Assembly (NCBI RefSeq): GCF_008065115.1
Contig: NZ_CP042913.1
Location: 904,338 to 968,337 of the forward strand
DNA length: 64,000 nucleotides
Direction: 5' to 3'
Source: Bythopirellula goksoeyrii
GTDB taxonomy: Bacteria > Planctomycetota > Planctomycetia > Pirellulales > Lacipirellulaceae
Within the stretch, counting starts at the first letter, position 1. Each line of letters begins with the position of its first letter. A model generated the notes under the pieces. It saw only the letters and a list, made by a program, of their open reading frames with translations, did no database searches and was not told the DNA's origin. The position numbers and the translations under genes are program-made. Below are positions 9,794 to 18,669 of this stretch, piece by piece.

Positions 9794-10534
9794 TCACGGA
9801 ACATCCTCAGCTATCACTCCTATAAACAGATTGCCGTCGGTATGCCAAGGGTCGCCGCCGCCGTTCTTGCCTTCGAGTTGTTTGTGAAAACCATAGTCGA
9901 TGGAATGAGAGGCGAGCTCGCCGGTTTTTTCGAGGCACTCAAACAAATAGTCTCGCTCGACATCGACGTCGGGTGCGGTGACGTGTGTGATCTGGCCGGT
10001 GGTGTGGCTCAGGCCGACGCGCTCGTCGTAAACGGCCGAGCCGATCCATTGTGTTCGGCCAGAGGTGCTCTCGCGGTCCATTTTCCAGAGTCGCACATGG
10101 TGCCGGTGTCGCGGGTTGTCGCCGACCGGTTGTTCAAAGGCCAGGTCTTCTTTACGGCCAAAGAGATAGAGGCTGCTGACGGGAGCTTCATCGTCGGGGC
10201 GAGAGAGTACCGAGTCGGCGGCGATTTCTAAATCGCTGCGTACTCCCAGTGCTGCGGCTGGGTACCACTTGGCAGCTTTAAAAATTTGTTCGACTTGATC
10301 CAGGCTACCGACCAAGCCTACGTTCAGTGGATCGCCCGGATGATGATCGCTCGTTTCAGTGATGCGCGGGCTGTCGTCGAATGCTGGATGATGTTCCGCA
10401 TAACGGTCCCAGGCGAAGGGAACTATCAGATAGGCCGCGAGAAACCAAATGAGAACAAAGACAGCCAGAAGCCTCACGATCTTTCTGAGGCGAGACCGAG
10501 AATGCGGTACCGTGATTTCTGTTTCGTCTTCCAC
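9794..10534 (-). CDS. LssY C-terminal domain membrane-anchored protein
   Basis: A 246-residue protein with one N-terminal membrane helix (about 20-40). The soluble part contains 'LVGSLDQVEQIFKAAKWYPA', 'DLAFEQPVGDNPRHRHHVRLWK' and 'ERDYLFECLEKTG', the pattern of the LssY C-terminal domain. That domain is also found fused to PAP2/DedA-type membrane proteins. Here it stands alone with a signal anchor. Biochemical role unknown. It ends 86 bp upstream of the sulfatase start and may share its transcript. Confidence 0.8.
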   Translation of the reverse strand: MEDETEITVPHSRSRLRKIVRLLAVFVLIWFLAAYLIVPFAWDRYAEHHPAFDDSPRITETSDHHPGDPLNVGLVGSLDQVEQIFKAAKWYPAAALGVRSDLEIAADSVLSRPDDEAPVSSLYLFGRKEDLAFEQPVGDNPRHRHHVRLWKMDRESTSGRTQWIGSAVYDERVGLSHTTGQITHVTAPDVDVERDYLFECLEKTGELASHSIDYGFHKQLEGKNGGGDPWHTDGNLFIGVIAEDVP

Positions 10535-10887
10535 GGTCGTAATTCGAGTTGAGGGGATTGATTTCGCCTATCGACCGTAGCTTATCCCTGTTGCCAGGGA
10601 TTGCAAGGGATTTCGTGTCGAATTTATGTCAAGAGTTGCATCGAGGTTTAGCAAATCTTATAGCCAATCAGGGCGTCCACTGCCCCGCCGATGTGGCATT
10701 TCGAACCCTCCTTATCATTCTGATAGGTGGCGCCCATCCTAAACTTAACCGGAATAATCAGCACAGTTTACCACATTTGTCTCAAGCTGCAGGGACTGGG
10801 ACCCGGTTCGGTTATGCCGTCTGTTGCAGTTCTGCCGATAGTTTCGTTGGGTAGTTTCATGACGAAGCTACCGAGGGGAGCGATCGT
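10535..10887. other. Divergent intergenic region
   Basis: This 353-bp gap separates the minus-strand LssY-domain gene from the plus-strand outer-membrane factor, so it must hold both promoters. No repeat, RNA gene or convincing short reading frame was seen. The ribosome site of the downstream gene (GAGGGGAG) is at its right end. Confidence 0.5.
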
Positions 10888-12486
10888 ATGGACTATGCGG
10901 CAGAACGCCAAGGACTCAGCGGACGAGATCACCACTCCGCAGGTATGATGCTGGGAGTGTTCGTGGTCGTCTTTCTGCTAGCCACTTGCGGCTGCACGTC
11001 GCTGCCTGATTGGCTCCATAACGGTCTGAAAGTCGGACCGAATTATGTGAAACCGATGGCCCCAGTCGAATCACACTGGATCGACTATGGTCGCGACTCC
11101 CGCATCAGTGAGGCACCTGTTAACACGTGTGACTGGTGGACCGTCTTCAACGATCCAGTACTGAACAGCTTAATTGAAACGGCGGCCAGCCAAAATCTCA
11201 CGCTTCGAGAAACGGGTACCCGCATCCTGCAAGCTCAAGCGGCTCACGCCATTGCCGCGGGAAATCTGTTCCCACAGGCGCAGCAGGCATTCGGGAGCTA
11301 CGATCATCTGCAACTCAGTGAGACGATTGCCAACTCGCCACCGATTAAGAACTATGACTTGCTGTCAACGGGGCTAGGGGTTTCCTGGGAAATCGACTTC
11401 TGGGGGCGGTACCGCCGGGCGCTGGAATCGGCCGATGCCTCGCTGGATGCCTCGATCGAAGGCTATGACAATGTGCTCGTCATCTTGCTCTCGGATGTCG
11501 CCGCGACTTATGTGAAGATTCGCACCCTGCAAGAAGAGTTGCGATTGGTCAGAGAAAATGTGCGATTGCAAGAAGAAGCGGTGACTATCGCCGAGGCCCA
11601 ATTCAATGCCGGCCAAGCTGACGCGGCAGACACTTTGCAAACTCGCAATAATGTGGAACAAACCGAGGCACTCATTCCCCGGTTCGAGGCTGCCTTGCGG
11701 CAGGCAAACAATGCGCTCTGCGTCTTGCTGGGCATACCGCCGCGCGATCTGGTGGCAGAACTTGGCGAGGGCCCGATCCCCTCTGCCCCGCCGGAGGTCG
11801 CCCTGGGCATACCAGCGCAGCTATTGCGCCGCCGACCTGACATTCGCCAGGCAGAACGGATTGTCGCTGCCCAATCGGCGCTGATCGGTGTGGCGGAGGC
11901 CGATCTGTACCCGTTCTTCTCGATCGGCGGTACACTCCAATGGCAATCGCAAAACTTGAGTAGCCTATTTAATTCCAACAGCTTCGGCGGATCGACAGGC
12001 CCTTCGTTTGGATGGAACGTCCTTAACTATGGTCGGATACTCAACTCCGTGCGGCAGCAAGAGGCCGTGTTTGAACAAGCAGTTTATGCTTACCAAGGGA
12101 CGGTGCTAAGTGCCCAACAGGAAACTGAGGATGCCATCGTGGGATTCCTCAAAGCACAGGAGCAGACCGCCAAACTGCAGCTTGCAGTTCGCGATATTGA
12201 GGAATTGAACCAAGTGCTACTCACGCAAGCCAATGCCGGGGCCACCGATTTCAGTCGAGTATTCGTGGTCCAGGCCGCGGCCACCGAACAGATGGATAGA
12301 CTCGCCACCAGCCGAGGCGAAATCGCCTTGAACTTGATTCGCATCTATCAGGCTTTGGGGGGTGGCTGGCAAATTCGGTTGCAGTCGCCAAGTAATTTCC
12401 CGATACCTGTGGCGATCGAAGCAGACGAACCGATCGAAGTGCCGCCGATCCCCGAGCCACTCCCGAACCCTGCAGATTTGCAGTAG
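10888..12486 (+). CDS. Outer-membrane efflux lipoprotein, NodT/OprM (TolC) family
   Basis: A 532-residue protein of the RND outer-membrane-factor family. A signal peptide with a lipoprotein-like end (LLATCGCTSL, about residues 30-39) leads into 'VGPNYVKPMAPVESHW', the classic OprM/NodT start. 'GLGVSWEIDFWGRYRRALESADASL' and the second OEP repeat 'GPSFGWNVLNYGRILNSVRQQEA' follow, along with long helices. It forms the trimeric channel of tripartite pumps or type I exporters. No inner-membrane pump lies beside it; the nearest adaptors are the HlyD-type genes at 17189 and 19248. The ATG at 10888 follows GAGGGGAG by seven bases. Confidence 0.93.
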   Translation: MDYAAERQGLSGRDHHSAGMMLGVFVVVFLLATCGCTSLPDWLHNGLKVGPNYVKPMAPVESHWIDYGRDSRISEAPVNTCDWWTVFNDPVLNSLIETAASQNLTLRETGTRILQAQAAHAIAAGNLFPQAQQAFGSYDHLQLSETIANSPPIKNYDLLSTGLGVSWEIDFWGRYRRALESADASLDASIEGYDNVLVILLSDVAATYVKIRTLQEELRLVRENVRLQEEAVTIAEAQFNAGQADAADTLQTRNNVEQTEALIPRFEAALRQANNALCVLLGIPPRDLVAELGEGPIPSAPPEVALGIPAQLLRRRPDIRQAERIVAAQSALIGVAEADLYPFFSIGGTLQWQSQNLSSLFNSNSFGGSTGPSFGWNVLNYGRILNSVRQQEAVFEQAVYAYQGTVLSAQQETEDAIVGFLKAQEQTAKLQLAVRDIEELNQVLLTQANAGATDFSRVFVVQAAATEQMDRLATSRGEIALNLIRIYQALGGGWQIRLQSPSNFPIPVAIEADEPIEVPPIPEPLPNPADLQ

Positions 12487-12514
12487 CTAGACAACTAAAC
12501 ACCACTAAGGGATT

Positions 12515-12608
12515 AAACGCAGAGACCGCCAAGGCGCAGAGCTTCGCAGAGATAGCTCAACAGCATCATACAAATACACGCCTCTGCGCCTCAGCGAACT
12601 CTGCGTTT
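12515..12608. repeat. Inverted repeat, CGCAGAG family
   Basis: Outer arms AAACGCAGAG (12515-12524) and its complement (12599-12608) enclose a second inner pair GGCGCAGAG (12532-12540) and complement (12582-12590). It lies just after the outer-membrane factor gene. Related elements occur at 32076-32142 and 45148-45212. It may form a long RNA hairpin. Confidence 0.7.
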
Positions 12609-12677
12609 TCAAAAACAAAGTTCACACACCTATTTGCCCAAAATCAGAACACGCTTCAGAGAGCGAGATTTCTTGTT

Positions 12678-13037
12678 ATGAACCTCACCACTCAAGATTA
12701 CCGTACAAGCAAGACTCTGTGGGGACTTCTGGCAGGTCTACTACTCGGCTTTGCCACGCTACCGACGGAAGTAGCTGGTGATGGCGTGCCACAGAAGCCA
12801 TGCGATTGCAATTGTCGCAGTGGGCTGATGCTTTGTTGTCCAGACGACTATTGCTCTAAGCCGATGCCGTGCCTGTACTGTCCACGGCTTAGCTGCTGCC
12901 CGAGTGATTACTGCACCAAGCCCCTGCCCTGCCTTCGAGCTCCAGCCTTATCGTGTTATGGGGATGATTATTGCCCCAAGCCCATGCCACGACTCTGTTG
13001 GCCACCTTCTCCGGTGCGCTATAGTTGCGGAAAGTAA
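12678..13037 (+). CDS. Small exported Cys-rich protein with three 20-residue repeats
   Basis: A 119-residue protein with an N-terminal hydrophobic signal (about 14-33). Residues 53-112 consist of three exact 20-residue units of the form C-C/Y-x-x-D-Y-C-x-K-P-M/L-P-C/R-L, each rich in Cys and Pro. A CDCNC cluster at 42-46 precedes them. The pattern suggests an exported disulfide-linked or metal-binding protein. It lies 191 bp behind the outer-membrane factor on the same strand and may be co-expressed. I do not recognise a named family. Confidence 0.75.
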   Translation: MNLTTQDYRTSKTLWGLLAGLLLGFATLPTEVAGDGVPQKPCDCNCRSGLMLCCPDDYCSKPMPCLYCPRLSCCPSDYCTKPLPCLRAPALSCYGDDYCPKPMPRLCWPPSPVRYSCGK

Positions 13038-13368
13038 CTAGATGTGGCGACCAATTGAGCCGGATTTTACGGTAAGCATCTTTTCTAGCCGAACACTCCC
13101 GAAAGAGTCGAACACCGGAAAGTCTGAAACTGCCGTCAACGAGTCCCTCTTCAAGGTCTTGGAGTCAGTCGAAATCCGCTGAGGTGGTCAAGCCCGACAC
13201 GCCCTATTGAAACCGGTAGCTGCAGGAAGTTGATGCATCCGCCGCGCTTTCGAGAAACCTGTAAATGCAGGCGGTGGAGAAAACCTCAGCAGCTGGGCGA
13301 CGCGATTCTCTCCCGAAAAGGATGGCAGTAGTGTCGCCTGTTTTCGGATCGAATGGGCATCGTGGCGG
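13038..13368. other. Gene-free stretch
   Basis: About 330 bp between the Cys-repeat gene and a tiny minus-strand frame. I see no conserved reading frame, repeat or RNA gene in it. Short open frames here are interrupted by stops in every phase. Confidence 0.4.
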
Positions 13369-13473
13369 CTACGCGTTATCAGCCGGCAACGGGTCAGCGG
13401 AGTGAGCAGAGTTGGCGGTGAATGTTAGCGCCCAAACGAACGCGACTGCGAGACCAAGACAGAAAACTTTCAT
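13369..13473 (-). CDS. Possible 34-residue exported peptide
   Basis: An ATG at 13473 opens a 34-codon frame whose product starts MKVFCLGLAVAFVWALTF and ends with ANSAHSADPLPADNA. This is a near-perfect signal peptide with an Ala-x-Ala-like cleavage region and almost no mature part. It lies behind the sulfatase terminator on the same strand. The ribosome site is weak (GAAAGCC). It may be a real small secreted peptide or the remnant N-terminus of a lost exported protein. Confidence 0.35.
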   Translation of the reverse strand: MKVFCLGLAVAFVWALTFTANSAHSADPLPADNA

Positions 13474-13498
13474 AGCTTGGCTTTCGGGTATATGGACC

Positions 13499-13535
13499 AA
13501 AAAAAGGGGGTGCAGTCTGGATCGACCGCACCCCC
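13499..13535 (-). terminator. Rho-independent terminator of the third sulfatase
   Basis: Read on the minus strand, an 8-bp GC-rich stem (complement of GGGGGTGC at 13506-13513 and GCACCCCC at 13528-13535) is followed directly by seven T (13505-13499). It sits 13 bp behind the stop of the sulfatase at 13548. Confidence 0.85.
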
Positions 13536-13547
13536 CAGACGATCTGT

Positions 13548-15116
13548 TTACTCGCCGCCGACGGTCATGTTCTTGATCTGCTTTTCTAGTGACTCAAGAC
13601 TCCAGTCGCCCGGCGTCTGGCTGGGCGGAAATTCCTTCATGCTCGTGAGGAACTTGCTGGCGACCACCTGCATCGGTCCGAGCACATAGGCACGGTCGAT
13701 CATCCAGTCGTGGTAGGTGTTTGAGTTCCCGTACGCCTTTTCGAACGGGTCGCGGCGGAGGTTGAAGAGCAGCGGCATTCGTAGATGAACCAAAGGCTCG
13801 CGCCATACATCCAGTTGATGCGCACGGTTCTCCAGGTAGGTCGCCTTCCAGTCGTCATAGCGGACGGACATCACGGCGCCATCGTCGCCGACATAGATGA
13901 ACTCGCGGCGGGGCGACTTGTCGGTCTTGCCGCTGAGGTAGTCGATCAGGTTGTACCCGTCGATGTGGTTCTTGTATTGCCGCCCATTCAATTCGGCACC
14001 CTTGAGGAGCTGTTCCTTGATGTCGGGATTGCCAGCGGCGGCAGCGAAGGTCGGCAGCCAGTCTTCGTGCGACACGATGCCGTTGAGCGTGACACCTGCC
14101 GGGAAGTGACCAGGCCATTTGACGAAGCAAGGCACGCGGAAAGCGCCTTCCCAGTTCGAGTTTTTCTCACCATGGAAGGGGGTGGTGCCGGCGTCAGGCC
14201 AGGTGTTGTAGTGCGGGCCATTGTCTGTGGAGTACATGATGATGGTGTCATCCGCGAGGCCGAGGTCGTCGATCAGTTTAACGAGTTCGCCGACCAAAGC
14301 GTCGTGTTCGATCATGCCATCAGTGTATTCGTCATTACCCGGATGGCGGTGCTCCTTCCGCACGTGGGTGCGAAAGTGCATGCGAGTTGCGTTCCACCAG
14401 CAGAAAAAGGGCTTTCCAGCCGCGGCCTGGCGCTTGATGAAGTCCTTTGCCGCGGCGTTGGTCTCATCATCGATCGTCTCCATGTGCTTCTTTGTCAGAG
14501 GTCCAAGATTTTCTATGACCTGACCGCCCTGGCCATCGGCCTTGGACTTGATCATGCCACGTGGTCCGAAGACTTCGCGAAATGTCTTGCCGTTGGCCAG
14601 GACCATGTCACCGGGATAGTCCTCGTTCTCCGGCTCTTCCTCAGCATTGAGGTGATAAAGACTGCCGAAGAACTCATCGAATCCGTGCACGGTTGGCAAG
14701 TGTTCGTCGCGATCTCCCTGGTGGTTTTTTCCGAACTGCCCCGTAGCATAGCCCTGGCTTTTTAGAACCGTGGCCATGGTGCAGTCGGTCTTCTGCCAGC
14801 CTTCGGCGGCGCCGGGCATTCCCACCTTCGTCATGCCTGAACGAACCGGTACCGAGCCGCTGATAAATGCGGCGCGACCGGCCGTACAGCTCTGCTGCGC
14901 GTAGTAGTCGGTGAAGGCGACGCCTTCCTTTGCGATGCGGTCGATGTTGGGCGTCTTGTAGCCCATCATGCCACGGTTGTTGTGGCTGATGTTCCACGTG
15001 CCGATGTCATCTCCCCAGATGACGAGGATGTTTGGCTTATTTTGAGCTCGCGCGGCACTACATAGGACGAGGCACATAGTCATCGCGACAAAAGGCCGCA
15101 GTACGCTGGTGATCAT
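13548..15116 (-). CDS. Arylsulfatase with CTAGR motif
   Basis: A 522-residue exported type I sulfatase with a signal peptide (about 1-25), metal-binding Asp36-Asp37 in 'ILVIWGDDIGTWN', and the FGly motif C-T-A-G-R from Cys77. 'MATVLKSQGYATGQFGKNHQGDRDEHLPT' (split by an active-site Lys/His pair) and 'MYSTDNGPHYNTWPDAG' complete the site. The ATG at 15116 has GGAGA eight bases upstream; a 22-codon extension to 15182 has no ribosome site. It has its own terminator and faces a divergent LysR regulator 210 bp away, which is the obvious candidate for its control. Confidence 0.93.
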   Translation of the reverse strand: MITSVLRPFVAMTMCLVLCSAARAQNKPNILVIWGDDIGTWNISHNNRGMMGYKTPNIDRIAKEGVAFTDYYAQQSCTAGRAAFISGSVPVRSGMTKVGMPGAAEGWQKTDCTMATVLKSQGYATGQFGKNHQGDRDEHLPTVHGFDEFFGSLYHLNAEEEPENEDYPGDMVLANGKTFREVFGPRGMIKSKADGQGGQVIENLGPLTKKHMETIDDETNAAAKDFIKRQAAAGKPFFCWWNATRMHFRTHVRKEHRHPGNDEYTDGMIEHDALVGELVKLIDDLGLADDTIIMYSTDNGPHYNTWPDAGTTPFHGEKNSNWEGAFRVPCFVKWPGHFPAGVTLNGIVSHEDWLPTFAAAAGNPDIKEQLLKGAELNGRQYKNHIDGYNLIDYLSGKTDKSPRREFIYVGDDGAVMSVRYDDWKATYLENRAHQLDVWREPLVHLRMPLLFNLRRDPFEKAYGNSNTYHDWMIDRAYVLGPMQVVASKFLTSMKEFPPSQTPGDWSLESLEKQIKNMTVGGE

Positions 15117-15271
15117 GACAGGTATCTCCGTGGTCCAGATGAGTTGAGTCGACTGACGATGAACAGCGGTGGGGTGCAGCACCTGCCACCCGGCACACGA
15201 ATCGCCGAATTATAAACTTAACTCGCTCTGCTTGCCTGTCAACATTCCCTCCAGTAATCTTTATTGATATT

Positions 15272-15292
15272 GTGATTCCCGTAGGGTATCAC
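15272..15292. promoter_or_regulatory. Candidate LysR operator between sulfatase and regulator
   Basis: GTGAT at 15272-15276 and ATCAC at 15288-15292 form a dyad with an 11-base centre (GTGAT-N11-ATCAC), inside an A/T-rich stretch. This fits the T-N11-A logic of LysR-type binding sites. It lies between the divergent starts at 15116 and 15327. Confidence 0.5.
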
Positions 15293-15326
15293 GTGATAAA
15301 TCAAGCGAATCCCCGGAGTGAGTTCG

Positions 15327-16241
15327 ATGGCGGAGCCAAAAGATCTGCGAAATCTCGTTGCTGTCTATGAACACTGCCACTTTGGCAAAGCGGCCCAAGA
15401 AACAGGACTCAGCCAGCCGGCAATCACGAAGTCGATTCAACGTCTGGAGAAGGAATTCGGCTTAGCTCTTTTTGACCGGTCGCGATCTCACGTCGGGCCG
15501 ACCCCGATCTGCGAGGCTATTGTTTCACGCGCGAATTCCGTTCTCTCCGGGTTGGAGAACTTGGACCAGATGGTTCGTATGTTCCGTGGGCTCGAAGCCG
15601 GATCGCTGACCATAGGTGTCGGTCCGGCGATGTCCGAGTCTTATATTACGCAAGCGATTGGCTCGCTGGCCCAGGACCATCCTGGAATTCAAGTGGATGT
15701 CCGGGTCGACCACTGGAAGCAATTATCGGAGTGGATCATTTCCGGAGAGATCGAAATACTTGTCGCCGACCTCGCAGAGGTAGCGGACGATAAACGTTTT
15801 GTTGTATCGCCCCTGCCCGCTCAAGAGTTTATTTGGTTCTGTAACAGTCGGCATCCTTTGGCCGAGAAAGAACGGGTGTCGCGTCACGACCTATTACAAT
15901 ATCCGCTGGCGACGCCTCGGATGCCTCCTTGGGCCATCGGGTGGTTCCATGCTGTGCTTACCGAAGAGGAACGGAACAGCGGCAGTGTGCCCCTGCCAAC
16001 GATTCGATGCGAAAACTACTCAATGCTGAAGCGCATCGTTTTAGACAGCAACTGTGTGAGCGCTGCGTTGGCTGCTACCATCCGACCGGAGGTGCAATCG
16101 GGCTTGTTAACCACTCTACCGGTCGATGCCGCCTCGTTAACGACAGAGGCCGGCATAGTACAGTTGAGCGACCGAACACCATCGCCATTAGCGAATGCAC
16201 TCGTCAACAAGATTGTTGATTTAGCTGCCGTTGAGCATTAA
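15327..16241 (+). CDS. LysR family transcriptional regulator
   Basis: A 304-residue regulator. An N-terminal winged helix-turn-helix (about 5-65, 'FGKAAQETGLSQPAITKSIQRLEKEFGLALFDRS', quoted in parts: GKAAQETGLSQPAITKSI then LEKEFGLALFDR) is followed by a periplasmic-binding-protein-like effector domain (about 90-300). The ATG at 15327 follows GGAG by eight bases and is preferred to the GTG at 15318. It is divergent from the sulfatase at 13548-15116 and probably controls it and/or itself through the dyad at 15272-15292. The inducing ligand is unknown. Confidence 0.92.
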   Translation: MAEPKDLRNLVAVYEHCHFGKAAQETGLSQPAITKSIQRLEKEFGLALFDRSRSHVGPTPICEAIVSRANSVLSGLENLDQMVRMFRGLEAGSLTIGVGPAMSESYITQAIGSLAQDHPGIQVDVRVDHWKQLSEWIISGEIEILVADLAEVADDKRFVVSPLPAQEFIWFCNSRHPLAEKERVSRHDLLQYPLATPRMPPWAIGWFHAVLTEEERNSGSVPLPTIRCENYSMLKRIVLDSNCVSAALAATIRPEVQSGLLTTLPVDAASLTTEAGIVQLSDRTPSPLANALVNKIVDLAAVEH

Positions 16242-16810
16242 GCAAAGTAATCAGTTTCCGCGACCGACTGCGATTTGATGCTTGGCAACGAGCGTGATGT
16301 TGGAGCATCCGCGGCGACTTCAAGAACCGGCGAATCGCTGGCGTTGGCAAGGATCTAGAATTGCTTTGGGCCGTGAGAGCACTCCCTGATTCTCGCTTGG
16401 ATCTGTGTTGTCGCCAAAGGTAGTCTTCGAAACACTTAAGGCTCCGTCTCGCTATCTAGCGGTCGCATTCACGCTCACCGCCGAAACGAAATTCAGCGCA
16501 GCGGTCTCGTCACCTCCTTCAGTTCGCCAGATTCAGAACTCCGGTCGGTTGGACCACCCGCCTAGGCGAGCGCCTTTCGTAACTCGCAGCGGTCTCTATT
16601 CAACAGGGACACCTCATGCAGTTCTCCTAACTCCTCCGACGCCGGCTATGTCTTTCCATATAATCCTGTTCTATTACTCGTCACACACAGTGTCTTGCGT
16701 AACGAATAATTCGGATAATCGGATGAATCGCACTTCTGCGACCTCGCTCCTTTAGCAATCTATAATAGAGGGGTTAAAAACTATCCACTGAACAGACTCC
16801 GGGGGCAACT
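16242..16810. other. Gene-free stretch
   Basis: A 569-bp gap. A 116-codon frame starting with TTG at 16405 is rich in Ser/Thr/Pro and lacks a ribosome site, so I treat it as chance. No repeat or RNA gene was seen. The right end must carry the promoter of the DUF3302/HlyD pair. Confidence 0.45.
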
Positions 16811-17176
16811 TTGCTGGTAGCTGCGCTAGACATCTGGGATTATCTCACGTTCTTGGCGTTTTTTCTTTGTGGCATTGGAATTCTTGGTGCGATCGTTCTA
16901 GTTCTCGGTCTGCCAGGACGAATCGCCTACGCGAGAAAACACCCCGAGGCAGAAGCCATTGATATGATGGGCTGGATAGGATTCCTGGCCGTCGTTCCGT
17001 GGGTCCAGGCATTTCTTTGGGCGTTTAAACCAACCGATGTCGTCGATATCCGGCGATTTCCAAGAGAAGAGCAAGCGGCCCTCGAAGAGGAAGCCCGCAA
17101 ACATGCTGAGGAAGCGGCGCCCAGGCGACGACCTCAGGCACCGACTCCTCCCGCCGATTCCCCAGAGAGCGAGTAA
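16811..17176 (+). CDS. DUF3302 (YiaW-like) inner-membrane protein
   Basis: A 121-residue protein with two membrane helices (about 10-33 and 50-72). The signature between them, LPGRIAYARKHPEAEAIDMMGW, given here as LPGRIAYARKHPEAEA then IDMMGW, matches the 'HPHADAI..AGW' core of E. coli YiaW. The C-terminus is a charged Glu/Pro-rich tail. No ATG is available upstream of the first helix; TTG at 16811, six bases after GGGGG, is the likely start. It lies 12 bp before an HlyD-type adaptor, the same pairing as E. coli yiaW-yiaV. Confidence 0.8.
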   Translation: MLVAALDIWDYLTFLAFFLCGIGILGAIVLVLGLPGRIAYARKHPEAEAIDMMGWIGFLAVVPWVQAFLWAFKPTDVVDIRRFPREEQAALEEEARKHAEEAAPRRRPQAPTPPADSPESE

Positions 17177-17188
17177 AGGTGGTACGTC

Positions 17189-18604
17189 ATGTTTCTTGGT
17201 TTGGTCATTACATTCACTTACATCGCCTTCGTGTGGTTGATCTTCTTCAAGCTAAAGCTGCTGAGGTTCACCAAACCGTGGATCGCGGTTTCGGTCGTCT
17301 TCGGCTTGCATTTGCTCTTGATCTTTCTCATTGGCTTGCGTTTCGTGACTCCCTATACGAAGCATGCGAAAGTTGTGCAGCATACGATCCAACTCATCCC
17401 CCGACTTCCCAACCCGACGCTCGTCACCGAGGTCTTGGTAGAGGCAAATGAACCGGTCAAGAAAGGCCAGCCGCTGTTTCAGTTCGACCGACGACCGTAT
17501 CAGTACCAAGTCGATTCACTCAAAGCACAGCTTGCTCAGGCGAAGCAGAACTACTTGGAACTGAAGGCCTCGCTGGATGCTGCGGATGCCACGGTCGCCG
17601 AAGCTCGCGCGAAGAAGATCGCCCTTCAAGCAACCCTCGAAGCCGCTACTGCATCGGTGGCGAAGGCCCGCGCGGAACAGGAATCACTCAAGTCCTCTCT
17701 CGACGGAGCCAAAGCTAGCCTGGCCAAGGCGAAAGAATCAATGGCCTATGCAAAGGAGGCCATGCAAATTTCGGAGACCGTCAAGGAAGACAACCCGGGA
17801 GCAATCAGTGCTCTTCGCTACGATCAAGCGGTGACCCATCTTAAGGAAACAAAGGCTGCTGTCGATTTAGCCCAGGCAAACGTAAAAAAGGCCGAAACTG
17901 ACTACGAACTAGAAGCTGTGGCGGAAATCAATGTTGCCGTGGCCAATGAAGCACGGGCGCGCGCAGCGGCTGGCCCCGAGGCCGATGCTGCGATCACCGT
18001 TGCGGTGGCCAATCAAACAAAAGCTCGGCTGGAGTACGAAGCACAAATCGATGGGGAAAATACCGAGGTCGCCCAATTCGAAGCAGAGCTAGCCGAGGCC
18101 CAGTACTACCTGGACAACACGACGATGGTGGCACCCGCGGATGGCTATCTCTTCAACCTGCAAGTCCAGGAAGGAATGGTTGCCGGTATTATTCGCGTCG
18201 GTGCCATCGCCTCGTTCGTCGTTGATGCCGATCGCTATGTACTCGCACCCTATACCCAAGAACAGCTCAAGTGGGTAAAGCCCGAACAACCGGTTGAGCT
18301 TGCCATGGATCTTTATCCCGGACAGATATTCAAGGGAACCGTGAGCGAAGTGTGGCAGGGAAGCGGTGTCGGCCAAATGTTGCCGAGCGGAAGACTACCC
18401 AAGTTTCACCCTTTGCCGCCGGAAATGCCTCAAACGATGTTTGCCGTCCAGATTAAGTTGGACGTCGAGAATGAATCGATGTTTCCCATCGGCACCCAGG
18501 GAGCAGCCGCAATTTACACCTCACAAGGAGGCTGGGCTGCCCTGCGGCGAATCGGTATCCGCGCCTATACCTGGGGGAACTGGCTCTACCCACTCGATCT
18601 CTAA
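17189..18604 (+). CDS. HlyD-family membrane fusion protein (YiaV/EmrA-like)
   Basis: A 471-residue periplasmic adaptor. Two N-terminal hydrophobic segments (about 3-20 and 30-52) are followed by the biotinyl-lipoyl half 'VTEVLVEANEPVKKGQPLFQFD'-like motif (EVLVEANEPVKKGQPLFQFD). A long helical hairpin (about 105-310, very rich in Ala/Lys/Glu), the second lipoyl half 'APADGYLFNLQVQEGM' and a beta-barrel end complete it. The helical hairpin contains an internal near-duplication around 'AEINVAVANEARARAA' and 'AAITVAVANQTKARLE'. It is in an operon with the DUF3302 gene. Such adaptors bridge an inner-membrane partner to a TolC-type channel; the orphan channel at 10888 is a possible partner. Confidence 0.9.
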   Translation: MFLGLVITFTYIAFVWLIFFKLKLLRFTKPWIAVSVVFGLHLLLIFLIGLRFVTPYTKHAKVVQHTIQLIPRLPNPTLVTEVLVEANEPVKKGQPLFQFDRRPYQYQVDSLKAQLAQAKQNYLELKASLDAADATVAEARAKKIALQATLEAATASVAKARAEQESLKSSLDGAKASLAKAKESMAYAKEAMQISETVKEDNPGAISALRYDQAVTHLKETKAAVDLAQANVKKAETDYELEAVAEINVAVANEARARAAAGPEADAAITVAVANQTKARLEYEAQIDGENTEVAQFEAELAEAQYYLDNTTMVAPADGYLFNLQVQEGMVAGIIRVGAIASFVVDADRYVLAPYTQEQLKWVKPEQPVELAMDLYPGQIFKGTVSEVWQGSGVGQMLPSGRLPKFHPLPPEMPQTMFAVQIKLDVENESMFPIGTQGAAAIYTSQGGWAALRRIGIRAYTWGNWLYPLDL

Positions 18605-18669
18605 ACGCGCACATCTACGCACCGCAATTTCAATTGCGATGCGTAGTTGTCTACGGTGATGTCTTATCT

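Noticed and set aside
13785-14765. A 326-codon plus-strand frame opposite the third sulfatase
   Set aside because: The sulfatase frame carries all catalytic motifs. The opposite frame is an artefact of GC-rich third positions; the same holds for 3014-3940 and 52684-53592.
16405-16755. 116-codon plus-strand frame with TTG start
   Set aside because: No ribosome site, Ser/Thr/Pro-rich composition and no recognisable pattern.
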